Shown here: one piece after another, positions 19,125-27,962 of the stretch | How the letters are laid out: each line of letters opens with the position of its first letter | Numbering within the stretch: position 1 is the stretch's first letter | Origin: an uncultured Fimbriimonas sp. | Lineage (GTDB): Bacteria > Armatimonadota > Fimbriimonadia > Fimbriimonadales > Fimbriimonadaceae | DNA length: 40,119 nt | Assembly (NCBI GenBank): GCA_945952345.1 | Contig: CAMFIS010000012.1 | Location: 1-40,119 of the forward strand | Reading direction: 5' to 3' | Position numbers and translations under genes: made by a program | The notes under the pieces: model-generated | The model's database searches: none | What the model was told of the DNA's origin: nothing | Seen by the model: only the letters and a program-made list of their open reading frames with translations

Positions 19125-19157
19125 TTGGGCTCCCTCTGAAGGGAGCCCAATCTTTCT
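19125..19157 (+). terminator. Intrinsic terminator after the lipoprotein gene
   Basis: TTGGGCTCCCT (19125-19135) pairs perfectly with AGGGAGCCCAA (19140-19150) around CTGA, followed by TCTTTCTTT. It also lies just past the stop of the convergent protease-esterase gene, so it may stop both transcripts. Confidence 0.85.
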
Positions 19158-19158
19158 T

Positions 19159-21411
19159 TCAGTCTCGTTTCACCAGCCAATCCAATCCGAGCTGGATGTC
19201 CTCGAATGGCTTGCCCGAGGTGAACCCATGGCCGCCGGGGTAGGTTACCATCTTGACTCTCGCCCCTGCTTCGGTAAAGGCGTCCTTGGCCTTTTCTGCG
19301 AAGAAGAACTTTGTGACTGTGTCATCCGGAGACTGATACAAGTACAGCGAGCGTCCCTTCGACAGCTTGAGCGATGGCAACTGCTGGGGATAGAAGACTG
19401 ACATTCCGATGAACGCTCCCTTCACGGCTGGGGCATCCAACAGTGAGGCATAGCAAGCCGGACCGCCGCTCGACCATCCGAACAAGTACACATGCTCGGG
19501 GTCGATTTTGATCTTCGATTGCACGTCGGCGATCACGTCATTCACGAATTCTTCCGTCTTGAACTTTGCCGGAGGCACGTTCGAACTGCGGGTCGGCCAC
19601 ACAATTCGATTTTCGTTTTGCTCCCACACTGGGGCCACGAGTTCGGCGATCACGAAACCTCGGCTGGCAAGGTCGCTATTCTTCCAAACTCGCCTGATGA
19701 ATGGATTGAAATCCTTGTTGCCGGGGCCACCCGGAAGAACGACCAGAAGCTTATATCCCTTTTCGGGAGCCTTGCCTTTGCTGCCGATGAGGAAGTAGTC
19801 CTTGTTAGGATCCTTCTTCGCTTGGAACTCAACGTTCGGCACATCCTGGACGTCCGAAGCTTCTTCCTCTTGTTTGGGAGTATCGGCCACTGGATCGATG
19901 AGCTTGGTGTCATTGCTGGCGAACTTCACTTCGATGTCATCGAACCAGGCTTGGCCCGGGCCGTACATTTGCACCGCGATGTCGACACTCGTTGCGTTGC
20001 TCGGAACCTCGATCACGCTGTGATACTTCTTCCAATCGTGCGATATTCCGGCGGTTGGGCTCGATCCTGAGGCATAGGCAATCCACTTGATATCGCTGAC
20101 ACCGCCAGAAGAATCGTGGAAGAAGGCCGCCATCGTCGCCTTGCCCGCATTCTTGGCTTTGATCCAAACCGTCGTCTCCAGCTTGGTTGTCATCTTGTAT
20201 GGGTTCAACTTTGCCATCAGCATCTGGACCGGAAAATAGCTTTGGGTTCGTTTTTCGAACTTCATGCTCGCTTTGCCCGAGTGCTTTTCATCGGTATCGA
20301 TTCCATAGCTGACGTTCGTTGTGGCGCCATCGGGCATGCTCGCGGGTGTCCAGGTATCGAGACCGTTCTCGAAGCCACCGTTGACGACCATGTTGCCGTC
20401 ATCGACCGGAGGCGATGCATTGGAGATTCTCCAAGGAACGATGAGCAGACCAGCAACGGCGGCGAGTGAGAGTCCGGTTCGAAGCGGACTCCATTTGTGA
20501 TTGAGTGAGTTGTTCATGTTGGAAATGCGGGATTTGAGCGCTTTGAAGTCGCGGGTCGCACCGATGGCGGTTTGCAGCCACGGCTGTCGGGATGAAGTCA
20601 CGATGGACAAGAGAAGATTGGCGAATCTCTTCGGCTCGATTTGAGATTGGCTAATCGCCTCTTGGTCGGCGTCGAGTTCGCGGTTCGTCGCCCACTCACG
20701 GTGGATCCACCAGGTGGTTGGACTGAACCAGAATAGGCATTCGTTGACGATGAGCAGGGCCAGCGTACGAGTGTCTTTGCGAACGATGTGCGAGAATTCA
20801 TGGGCGAGAATCGCCCTCAACTCTTGATCTTCCAGCTGCCTCGACATGCCGACCGGCATGAGCAGCGTGAACTTGATGAAGCCGACGACGAGGGGCGAGC
20901 GCACCAGGTGGGAATCTCGTATCCGCAAGGACCTGGCGTAGTTGTACGCGTCGCCAACTTCTTGAGCCTCGGCTCTGAGTCGCTCGTCTTGGGTGTCCTC
21001 GGCCCAAATCGTGAACTGCTGGGCGAGGAAGAGTTGGTATCCCCTTGCGATCAGGACCGCCGATGCTCCCGCGACCCAGATCCAGAAGAGGGTCTGGAAA
21101 ACCGGTCTGGTTCCGAGTTCAGGAAACCAGATTCCGTTTTCCAGGTGGAACACACCAACACCAAATCGCTCCATGGAGAAGAGCTTAAGGATGGTTGGTT
21201 CGACAATTGAACCGAGCCTCGGGCCGTGCGTTGCGGTGGAGATTGTGCTGAGGACGACGAACGCAGGTGGACCCAGCGCGAGCGCCAGCCAGAGCCACGC
21301 GAAGAATCTTGGGTCTTGCTTCCCGCGAAGTCGCGTTCCAAGCTTAATTCCAATCGCAAGAATGGTTGTGGCGAGGGCCGCACCCAGAAGGCAGATCACG
21401 AATTCGGTCAT
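19159..21411 (-). CDS. M56 (BlaR1-type) metalloprotease fused to a jelly-roll domain and a serine esterase
   Basis: 750 aa with three parts. (1) Residues 1-330: a BlaR1/MecR1-type peptidase M56 with membrane helices near 5-25, 37-58, 104-130 and 312-327. The zinc motif HEFSH is at 204-208 and RELDAD at 244-249 supplies the third ligand. (2) About 339-500: a carbohydrate-binding-like jelly roll (VVNGGFENGLDTW ... AWFDDIEVKF, CBM4/9 or CBM11-like pattern). (3) About 530-750: an alpha/beta-hydrolase of the PHB-depolymerase/feruloyl-esterase type with oxyanion region VLPGGPG, nucleophile elbow GWSSG (Ser647), Asp near 696 and His728 in GGHGF. In BlaR1 the outer part is a penicillin-binding sensor; here an apparently complete esterase replaces it. 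It is coupled to the BlaI gene by an ATGA overlap. Confidence 0.88.
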   Translation of the reverse strand: MTEFVICLLGAALATTILAIGIKLGTRLRGKQDPRFFAWLWLALALGPPAFVVLSTISTATHGPRLGSIVEPTILKLFSMERFGVGVFHLENGIWFPELGTRPVFQTLFWIWVAGASAVLIARGYQLFLAQQFTIWAEDTQDERLRAEAQEVGDAYNYARSLRIRDSHLVRSPLVVGFIKFTLLMPVGMSRQLEDQELRAILAHEFSHIVRKDTRTLALLIVNECLFWFSPTTWWIHREWATNRELDADQEAISQSQIEPKRFANLLLSIVTSSRQPWLQTAIGATRDFKALKSRISNMNNSLNHKWSPLRTGLSLAAVAGLLIVPWRISNASPPVDDGNMVVNGGFENGLDTWTPASMPDGATTNVSYGIDTDEKHSGKASMKFEKRTQSYFPVQMLMAKLNPYKMTTKLETTVWIKAKNAGKATMAAFFHDSSGGVSDIKWIAYASGSSPTAGISHDWKKYHSVIEVPSNATSVDIAVQMYGPGQAWFDDIEVKFASNDTKLIDPVADTPKQEEEASDVQDVPNVEFQAKKDPNKDYFLIGSKGKAPEKGYKLLVVLPGGPGNKDFNPFIRRVWKNSDLASRGFVIAELVAPVWEQNENRIVWPTRSSNVPPAKFKTEEFVNDVIADVQSKIKIDPEHVYLFGWSSGGPACYASLLDAPAVKGAFIGMSVFYPQQLPSLKLSKGRSLYLYQSPDDTVTKFFFAEKAKDAFTEAGARVKMVTYPGGHGFTSGKPFEDIQLGLDWLVKRD

Positions 21412-21791
21412 CGCCTTCCACCCTTGTCGCCGTCGTCGATTCGGTCGATGGCTTCGCGGAGAAGCTCGATTTCTTCTTGAGTCAGGTTCTTCGCATTGGC
21501 GAAATAAGAAGCCAACGGAGCGATGGAACCGCCGAGAGTGTTCTGCACAAAGCTATCGACTTTGTCGTGCAGCGTTCTTTCCTTCCCTTGCTTGGAAGTG
21601 TATTCGAATCCGCCTTCGGCGGGATCGCGCTGGAGAAAGCCCTTCTTTCTCAGGCGTTCCATCATGGTCTGAATGGTGGTGCGCGCCAGCCCTTTCGGCT
21701 CGCCGTAATCCTGCACGACCTTCCTCACCGACACCGGCTGATGGTCCTGAATGAAGCGGAGCAGCTGTAATTCCGAATCCCCGAGTTTCAT
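21408..21791 (-). CDS. BlaI/MecI-family transcriptional repressor
   Basis: 127 aa from the ATG at 21791 (MKLGDSELQLLRFI), the usual length and opening of the Penicillinase_R family. An ATG at 21803 is possible, but it lies within a TACAAT box that could be the promoter -10. A winged helix covers residues 1-75 (VRKVVQDYGEPKGLARTTIQ, then TMMERLRKKGFLQRD) and a helical dimerisation tail follows (LREAIDRID). Such repressors bind dyads with TACA/TGTA-like half-sites and are inactivated when the partner M56 protease is triggered. The partner is the next gene. Autoregulation is likely because candidate dyads overlap the promoter. Confidence 0.92.
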   Translation of the reverse strand: MKLGDSELQLLRFIQDHQPVSVRKVVQDYGEPKGLARTTIQTMMERLRKKGFLQRDPAEGGFEYTSKQGKERTLHDKVDSFVQNTLGGSIAPLASYFANAKNLTQEEIELLREAIDRIDDGDKGGRR

Positions 21792-21801
21792 GTTGCCTAC
21801 C

Positions 21802-21842
21802 ATTGTAGTCTAGGTTTTTCTTTTGTGTGACTACTTTTGTAG
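21802..21842 (-). promoter_or_regulatory. Candidate promoter and BlaI operator
   Basis: A -10-like TACAAT (minus strand, 21802-21807) precedes the BlaI start. Overlapping it are GTAGTC (21805-21810) and its inverted copy GACTAC (21829-21834). Next to that is CTAC-TTTT-GTAG (21831-21842). ACTAC/GTAGT half-sites fit the BlaI family. No good -35 is seen. Confidence 0.5.
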
Positions 21843-22050
21843 GCAAATTTAGATAGCTGCTTCGGGTCGAATGTGGGAGGCTAAATGCTCTTAGCTTCGG
21901 GGCCGCTCAGAACTCCATCTAAGTCTTGACCAAACCAGTTGGACCTGAGGCAGGTTCGCGCAGAAATATCGAGTCTGGATGGCACGTATCGATGCAAAGG
22001 AGTCTTCGGGATCGATGAAGTGAAAACACATCGATGCGTGAAAATGATCC

Positions 22051-22683
22051 TTACCCAGTCTCAGCCCGGAACTGAGCCGCCAACCCAGCCAACGCATTCC
22101 AATCTTCACCGGCAATTATCTTCGGATCGACGAGGCTGTTGCCGACACCGACCGCCACCGCACCCGCAGCCAGGAACGCCTGAACATTTGCCAGCGAAAC
22201 CCCACCGGTCGGCATCATCGCAATGTTCGGAAACGGAGCCTTGAGCGACTTGATGTAGCTCGGCCCGCCGCCCGCATCACATGGAAAGATCTTGACGATA
22301 TCTGCCCCCGCCTTCCATGCCTGGACGACCTCAGATGGTGTAAACGCCCCTGGTGCCACCATCACATCCATCTCGTTACAAGCCTTCACCGTCGCCTCAT
22401 CGAAGCACGGACCGACGATAAACTTCGCACCTGCCTCGACGCACTTCTTCGCGGTGGTTGGATCGTAAACCGTTCCTGCTCCCACCAGCGCATTTGGGTA
22501 CCTCGTCGTGACTTCGCGTATGACATCGGTCGCCCCTGGAACCGTCATCGTCACCTCGAGCACATCGACTCCGCCTTTGATGAGAGCACCCGCGACCTTG
22601 AGCGCGATATCGGGAGCGGAAGCTCGGATGACCGGTACGATCTTCGTCGTTCCAATCCACCGAATCACATCCGTCTTCGTCAT
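22051..22683 (-). CDS. eda: KDPG (2-keto-3-deoxy-6-phosphogluconate) aldolase
   Basis: 210 aa, the normal size for class I KDPG/KHG aldolase. Seen: PVIRA at 17-21, LEVTMT with Glu43, VGAGTVYD at 67-74, KFIVGP, the Schiff-base Lys131 in KIFPCD, and MPTGGVS at 157-163. It splits KDPG into pyruvate and glyceraldehyde-3-phosphate in the cytoplasm. Its start overlaps the KDG kinase stop (ATGA), so it would use the kinase product directly. It is the last gene of the xylan/uronate operon. No clear terminator follows, only three ATCGATG copies (21988, 22011, 22030) in the next 65 bases. Confidence 0.95.
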   Translation of the reverse strand: MTKTDVIRWIGTTKIVPVIRASAPDIALKVAGALIKGGVDVLEVTMTVPGATDVIREVTTRYPNALVGAGTVYDPTTAKKCVEAGAKFIVGPCFDEATVKACNEMDVMVAPGAFTPSEVVQAWKAGADIVKIFPCDAGGGPSYIKSLKAPFPNIAMMPTGGVSLANVQAFLAAGAVAVGVGNSLVDPKIIAGEDWNALAGLAAQFRAETG

Positions 22684-23771
22684 CGATCCACCCTCGCGGT
22701 TCCCATCTTCATCGCTTTCTCGACCTCGGCCAGCGTCGCCATCGTGGTGTCACCCGGCGTCGTCATCGCCAGCGCGCCGTGAGCTGCGCCGCAATCGACG
22801 CACCACTGAGGGTCTTTGCCTTGCAGCAGGCCGTAGATAAGACCGGATGCGAAGGAATCTCCGCCGCCGACTCGATCGAAGATTTCCAGATCGCGCCGCC
22901 ATGGGGCCACGCAAATCTCGCCGTTGATGTAAAGCATCGCACTCCAATCGTTTCGGGTCGCGCTCGTGGCGATACGCAGCGTCGTGGCTACCGCTTTGAT
23001 ATTGGGGAAAGTCTTGAGGACCCTTTCGATCATGCTTCGATAAGCGTCGGTATCGATTTCGGCATGGTCGCTACCCGTTCCTTCGACTTCAAACCCAAAC
23101 GCTGCCGTGAAGTCTTCCTCGTTGCCGAGAATCACATCGACCGAATGCGCCAAGTCGCGGTTCACTTCCTGCGCCCGCTTCGGACCACCGATGCTCTTCC
23201 ACAGGGAGGGTCGATAGTTCAAGTCATAGGAAACAATCGCTCCGTTCGCCTTGGCCGCATGCATCGCTTCGGCGGCGACGCCCGGTGTGGTGTTGCTGAG
23301 GGCGGCGAAGATTCCGCCGGTGTGGAACCACCGAACACCTTCCTTCTCAAAAATCGTGTCCCAGTCGACGTCGCCTCTTTGCAGTTGAGAAATTGCGGTG
23401 TGACCCCGATCGCTACATCCCACAGCGCCGCGAACGCCGAAACCTCTTTCTGTAAAGTTCAGGCCGTTCCTGGCCTCCCGACCCACGCCGTCGTCCTTCA
23501 CCCATTGGATGTGGCTCTGGTCGACGCCCCCTTGGTAGATCAGGTCTTGGACCAATCGACCGACCGGATTGTCGACAAGCGAAGAAACGACAGATGTTCG
23601 TAAACCGAAGCATCTCTTCAGACCACGTGCGACATTGTACTCGCCGCCGCCTTCCCAAACTTGAAAGGTCCGGGTGGTCGAGATTCGACCATCTCCCGGA
23701 TCGAGTCGGAGCATGATCTCGCCCAACGAAAGCTGATCCCATTGACATTCCGAGGCTGGCAGGATCTTCAT
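22680..23771 (-). CDS. kdgK: 2-keto-3-deoxygluconate (KDG) kinase, PfkB family
   Basis: 363 aa from the ATG at 23771; longer readings run into the SDR gene without family support. PfkB features: LGEIMLRLDPG near the N-terminus, GGGEYNVARGLKR (substrate loop), VSYDLNYRPSLW (the conserved D-NxR-LW segment), LGNEEDF, and the C-terminal ATP/catalytic motif DRVGGGDSFASGLIYG. KDG kinases share the DLNYRP-LW pattern, and the next gene is KDPG aldolase, which makes KDG the most likely substrate. ATGA overlaps join it to the genes on both sides. Reaction: KDG + ATP to KDPG. Confidence 0.88.
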   Translation of the reverse strand: MKILPASECQWDQLSLGEIMLRLDPGDGRISTTRTFQVWEGGGEYNVARGLKRCFGLRTSVVSSLVDNPVGRLVQDLIYQGGVDQSHIQWVKDDGVGREARNGLNFTERGFGVRGAVGCSDRGHTAISQLQRGDVDWDTIFEKEGVRWFHTGGIFAALSNTTPGVAAEAMHAAKANGAIVSYDLNYRPSLWKSIGGPKRAQEVNRDLAHSVDVILGNEEDFTAAFGFEVEGTGSDHAEIDTDAYRSMIERVLKTFPNIKAVATTLRIATSATRNDWSAMLYINGEICVAPWRRDLEIFDRVGGGDSFASGLIYGLLQGKDPQWCVDCGAAHGALAMTTPGDTTMATLAEVEKAMKMGTARVDR

Positions 23772-24541
23772 TGGTTTACTCCCGACGCGAGGTAGCCGCC
23801 GTCGACGGCGATGCTGGTTCCGGTGATGAAGCTCGCCGCATCCGAGGCGAGGAAGATCGCCGTTCCCACCAACTCGTCGATATCTCCGAACCGTCCCATC
23901 GGTGTGCGCATCAGCATCTCTTGTCCCCTTGGTGTTCCGTTCAGGGCTTCCCGATTGATGTCGGTCACAAACACTCCCGGAGCGATGGCATTCGTTCGGA
24001 TTCCGAACTTCGCCCATTCACAACCTAGACTCTTTGTGAGGGCAAGCACTCCCGCTTTGGATGCTCCATACGCCGCCACATTATGATAAGCGCCAAAGCT
24101 TGCAAGCGAAGCGATATTGATAATCCTTCCTTTCCCGCCCTCCTTTAACGGCTCGAGAAATGCCTGGCAGCAGCGCAGCATTCCCGTAAGGTTCGTCTCC
24201 ATGAGTGAGTTCCACTCCTCCGGTGTCGTGTCAGCCGTGGGCTTTCGGATGGTGCGACCCGCAGCATTCACTAAGATATCGACGTGGCCAAACTCAGCGA
24301 CCACGGCATCGCGAAAGGCATTCACCGAATCGGAGCTTTCGACGTCACAGGCTAGAGCTAAACTCCTGACCCCAAGAGCCTTTATCTCACCAGAAACGGA
24401 TTCAACCAAGTCCTGGCGCCGCCCAGTAGCGACCACATGTGCCCCTTCGGCCGCCATGCCCAAAGCGATGGCCTGGCCAATGCCGCTCGTGCCGCCGACG
24501 ACCACCGCCACCCTTCCCGAAATATCGAATCGCGAACTCAT
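23768..24541 (-). CDS. SDR oxidoreductase, KduD/gluconate 5-dehydrogenase type
   Basis: 257 aa, classical short-chain dehydrogenase. Seen: cofactor loop GGTSGIG at 16-22, NAAG at 92-95, and the catalytic Ser145, Tyr158 and Lys162 (YGASK). The C-terminus [12 protein letters not shown] ... [12 protein letters not shown] resembles KduD and gluconate-5-dehydrogenase relatives. The Arg-rich RR at 41-42 after beta-2 hints at NADP, but this is only suggestive. It would oxidise or reduce a keto group of an acid sugar intermediate. Both neighbours are joined by ATGA overlaps (dehydratase upstream, KDG kinase downstream), which fits a step between sugar acid and KDG. The exact substrate is not shown by sequence. 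Confidence 0.85.
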   Translation of the reverse strand: MSSRFDISGRVAVVVGGTSGIGQAIALGMAAEGAHVVATGRRQDLVESVSGEIKALGVRSLALACDVESSDSVNAFRDAVVAEFGHVDILVNAAGRTIRKPTADTTPEEWNSLMETNLTGMLRCCQAFLEPLKEGGKGRIINIASLASFGAYHNVAAYGASKAGVLALTKSLGCEWAKFGIRTNAIAPGVFVTDINREALNGTPRGQEMLMRTPMGRFGDIDELVGTAIFLASDAASFITGTSIAVDGGYLASGVNQ

Positions 24542-25782
24542 ACCTGGGGTATATCCGGAATTCTAGCATCGTTCGGGTCAGCCCAACGATTGTTTGGCAC
24601 CGTCGCACACCAATCTGGCCGCAAAGGATCTTTGTCGTACGGATACGAACCCAACCGACGGAATGCCTCGGCGTATTCCTCCAGCTTCAAACGATTCAGC
24701 TTCACCCCGAGTCCAGGACCATTCGGAACTCGAATCTTTCCATCGACGTACCTGAAGGGACCTCCCTCAATAATGTCGTCCTTGAGGTGGTGATAATGGG
24801 CATCGGCGGCAAAGGAGAGATTCGGAATCACGGCTCCGAGGTGCAGCATCGTGGCAAGCTGAATTCCAAGCTCGCCCGACGAGTGCACCGCCACGCCGAG
24901 CCCGAATGTCTCGCAGATTCCCGCTGCCTTCACGCATGGCCGAATCCCACCCCAAAACGTCGTATCTAGGAGGATCACATCGACCGCAGTATCGAGAACG
25001 TTCGCCGCCAATTGCTCGAAGTTCACCACCACTGTGTTGGTTGCAAGCGGCATCCTAACCTTCTCTCGGGTTCGCCGCATTCCGCTGAGGCCAAATGTCG
25101 GGTCCTCCAGATAGTCGTTATTCAAATCCTCGATTTGCTGCCCAAACCAAATCGCCTGCTCCGTCGACCAGACCGCGTTGGGGTCAAACCGAACCTTGTC
25201 GTCGCCCATCGCTTCGGCCACCGCCCGATAGCACTCCAGTTCGTACGAAGGATCGAACACTCCGCCTTTCAGCTTGTGCGAAGTAAATCCGAACTCCTTT
25301 TTGCAAGCCAAGGCAAACGCCGCCATTTGCAGGGGCGTCCGCACTTCTCCGCTGCCATCCGCATTCGGATATCGGAAGAACAAATACGACGCAAACGGAA
25401 TTTCATCCTGCAGCTTTCCACCCAGAATGTCGTACACCGGCACACCCCACGCTTGGCCGAGGATATCCAAGCACGCAAACTCCAGTGCCGCCAGCATCTG
25501 GGTGCGGTTGTTGTACAGCGACGCCGTCGGATTCGCGATCTTGAAACGCATCTCCTCGAGGCGGGCCGGATCGTGTCCGACCAAATACGACTTCAGAGCT
25601 TTGAACGCCAACTCGGTCGACTCGCCGCCACCGCCCATCTCGCCGAGTCCGATCAAACCATTGTCGGTCTCGACCTCGACGATGGTGCGCACAAAGCGTC
25701 CCCAATGGCACCCGTTGGCATGCCGCAAAGGAGCTTGGAGAGGAACCGTGACTGTCGTCGCCCTTACGTCGACGATCTTCAT
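24538..25782 (-). CDS. Enolase-superfamily sugar-acid dehydratase, glucarate dehydratase-like
   Basis: 414 aa from the ATG at 25782 ([15 protein letters not shown]), which overlaps the GH52 stop. An N-terminal capping domain is followed by a TIM barrel with a base motif HKLKGG (KxK type), metal ligands Asp in FDPNAVWS and Glu in LEDPTFG, then [11 protein letters not shown] and HSSGELGIQ. The last two line up with ATNMIATDWRQ and the HSNNH region of glucarate dehydratases, which points to the GlucD subgroup rather than mannonate or gluconate dehydratases. Reaction type: loss of water from a C6 aldarate or aldonate to a keto-deoxy acid. A glucuronate-derived substrate would fit, because GH115 nearby releases glucuronate. 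Substrate confidence is moderate only. Confidence 0.83.
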   Translation of the reverse strand: MKIVDVRATTVTVPLQAPLRHANGCHWGRFVRTIVEVETDNGLIGLGEMGGGGESTELAFKALKSYLVGHDPARLEEMRFKIANPTASLYNNRTQMLAALEFACLDILGQAWGVPVYDILGGKLQDEIPFASYLFFRYPNADGSGEVRTPLQMAAFALACKKEFGFTSHKLKGGVFDPSYELECYRAVAEAMGDDKVRFDPNAVWSTEQAIWFGQQIEDLNNDYLEDPTFGLSGMRRTREKVRMPLATNTVVVNFEQLAANVLDTAVDVILLDTTFWGGIRPCVKAAGICETFGLGVAVHSSGELGIQLATMLHLGAVIPNLSFAADAHYHHLKDDIIEGGPFRYVDGKIRVPNGPGLGVKLNRLKLEEYAEAFRRLGSYPYDKDPLRPDWCATVPNNRWADPNDARIPDIPQV

Positions 25783-27956
25783 CCGAACAGCACCGATCGA
25801 ATCTGAGGCAACGCCGGTGAGCCTGGTTCGGTCAACCACAACAGCGAAGTCACGCCCCGAGGGTAGTAGCGGCTGCCGTGCGCCTTCCCTGTCAGCATCT
25901 GGTCGCTCCAGGCAAAGTACGCATTGTCCTCGTCCATCAGCCAAGCAAGGTGCGCTTGGTCCGCCTTTGTATCCGCTGGATAGCCGAGGATGGATTCGGC
26001 GATGAATTGGCACAGGTAAATCTTTGAGAGCCAAGAGTTGCGACTCGTGGAACTCAGCTTCCATCCGCCATCGGCAAAAAGGCACCGGTCGGGTCGGAGC
26101 AACAGCGAAAAGTGTCGAGCCAACGCGGAAACCATTACACCAAACTCGCCTTGAGCATCGATCAGGTCGGAGCGTCCAGCCACAAACGGGAAGATGAGAC
26201 CTTCGATCGCGGGGATGATTCGCGCTTCGACGCCTTCACCGATCACCGCTGGCAACAATCCTTCCGTATCAGCCGAATCAACAATGGTCGACGCCGCCCG
26301 GACCGCCTGCTTGTGCGCCAACTCGGCCATCGAGGAATCCTGTAGCAACGGCTCCAATAGCAGATATGCGGCCCATGTCTTCACCGCCAGATAGAGGTTA
26401 TTCCGCGCTTGGCCCAACGATGCATCAAGGCTGTCGTAAGTCGTGATCTCCTTTCCGCCCTTGCAGCGAGCGGTATCCAAACCCATGATGCCGTTCCGCG
26501 AGGAATCGTCAGGATGGTCTCGGTTGGCCATGCTTTGAACGACTTTCGAGAACACCTCTCGGTGCTTGGCTGCCCACTCCTGGTCGCCGGTATGCGACAC
26601 ATAAAGGCAAGCGCTCAGCGCCCAGTTCACCAACTCCTCGAAGCTCATGTACGAGAAAACGCCCTTCAGCCCCGCCTGCTCGTAGCTCGAATATCCCGAC
26701 GGTGAGAAAACATTCCCGATGCCCATGTCGTGGCAGAAGGCGATGCCACCCGGATGCAAAGTCTCGTCATTTGGAAAGCGGCAAGAGTCGTCGTAGCTGT
26801 ACCGAGACACGAACATGTCGAGCACGTCGCGAATCGTCCAAGGATTCAGCGCCAGTTCCATATAAAGCTGATCGACGGTGAGATCGAATGTGTTCATCAT
26901 TCGATACTCGCCCTCGTTCACCACCCACAGCGGACCGTGTCCGTCAATATCCAGCATCTGCGTCGCGCCCCAGTAGCTGCGAAGCGTGTGGGCCACCATC
27001 GTCGCCCGCGTTGGATCGAGCTTGGCGGCAATTCTTGCATCAACCGATTGAGATCGGGCCAAGGCGCAATCGAAACCGTCCAAACCCGCCACGACCACGT
27101 CCTCGACCCGATCGAACCATCTTCGATAAAGGTATCGAGAAGGCATTCCGCTCGTGGCCGTTCCCTCGCGGAAGAACGCAACGCTGAATCGGAATGTTTT
27201 GATCTCCCCCGCCGGAACCGTGCCGACCAGCAACCCGACATTACCAAGCATGAAGTCGACGTTTTCCTCATGCCGCGGAGTGAGAATCGCCTCGATCTGC
27301 CAGGCAACACCGGCATAAACATCGTCGCGAGAGCCGATCGCGATTTCTCGTCCTTGGCCGATACCCGTCACGCCGTCCATCGAGTACGTGTGCATCGAGT
27401 TGGACCGATCAGAACCGGCATAACCGCAGAAGGCTTTTCTGGCACGAGCTCCGTGTCGGTTATCAACCGTGACCTCGACATAGATAGCTGGAATAAACGC
27501 CTCACGTAACTCCGCAGAAGAAGCCGTAGCTGGATCGGGCAACGGACCAAACGGCGACGCGATGCGAAACGTTAGATCCCCTGCCGTCCAGGTATCCAAA
27601 CAAGCCCCAAAGGAGCGATGAACTTCGCCGTCGGAAAACAACGAAACCAGGTTTGGAAACTGGTAGTCGCTCAGCCCTTCGACGTCGTAATCCTCTGCAT
27701 TCAGAGTCGATGACCGCCCTTCGAAGAACGGCAAAGCCTGAAACGTTCCCGGCTCAGACGCAGACTCCACACCAACATAAATCCCTTCGTTTGCCGGACC
27801 TTTTAACTCCATCCCGAGCCCGCCCAGCGGACCTTTACAACCCAAGGTCATGGTCGCAAAAGCGCCGGCAGGCGAGTGATGCGCATTAAAGAACGGCCCG
27901 ACCCCTACCCCGAAAGGAGACACGGATTGGGCGGAAGATTGGCTTTGGCTGATCAT
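25779..27956 (-). CDS. GH52 beta-xylosidase
   Basis: 725 aa, close to the family's usual 700. Similarity to known GH52 xylosidases is obvious by eye along the chain: [12 protein letters not shown] at 22-33, [10 protein letters not shown] near 121-130, [20 protein letters not shown] near 344-363 (catalytic Glu region), [30 protein letters not shown] near 504-523 (catalytic Asp region), [19 protein letters not shown] and [14 protein letters not shown]. There is no signal peptide, so it acts in the cytoplasm on imported xylooligosaccharides. It lies 6 bases after the LacI gene and overlaps the dehydratase start by ATGA. Family assignment is near certain; substrate preference for xylose is a family property. 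Confidence 0.95.
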   Translation of the reverse strand: MISQSQSSAQSVSPFGVGVGPFFNAHHSPAGAFATMTLGCKGPLGGLGMELKGPANEGIYVGVESASEPGTFQALPFFEGRSSTLNAEDYDVEGLSDYQFPNLVSLFSDGEVHRSFGACLDTWTAGDLTFRIASPFGPLPDPATASSAELREAFIPAIYVEVTVDNRHGARARKAFCGYAGSDRSNSMHTYSMDGVTGIGQGREIAIGSRDDVYAGVAWQIEAILTPRHEENVDFMLGNVGLLVGTVPAGEIKTFRFSVAFFREGTATSGMPSRYLYRRWFDRVEDVVVAGLDGFDCALARSQSVDARIAAKLDPTRATMVAHTLRSYWGATQMLDIDGHGPLWVVNEGEYRMMNTFDLTVDQLYMELALNPWTIRDVLDMFVSRYSYDDSCRFPNDETLHPGGIAFCHDMGIGNVFSPSGYSSYEQAGLKGVFSYMSFEELVNWALSACLYVSHTGDQEWAAKHREVFSKVVQSMANRDHPDDSSRNGIMGLDTARCKGGKEITTYDSLDASLGQARNNLYLAVKTWAAYLLLEPLLQDSSMAELAHKQAVRAASTIVDSADTEGLLPAVIGEGVEARIIPAIEGLIFPFVAGRSDLIDAQGEFGVMVSALARHFSLLLRPDRCLFADGGWKLSSTSRNSWLSKIYLCQFIAESILGYPADTKADQAHLAWLMDEDNAYFAWSDQMLTGKAHGSRYYPRGVTSLLWLTEPGSPALPQIRSVLFG

Positions 27957-27962
27957 GAGTAT

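Noticed and set aside
23772-24017. An upstream extension of the KDG kinase into the SDR gene
   Set aside because: It is an out-of-frame reading of the SDR coding sequence; family similarity begins at the ATG at 23771.
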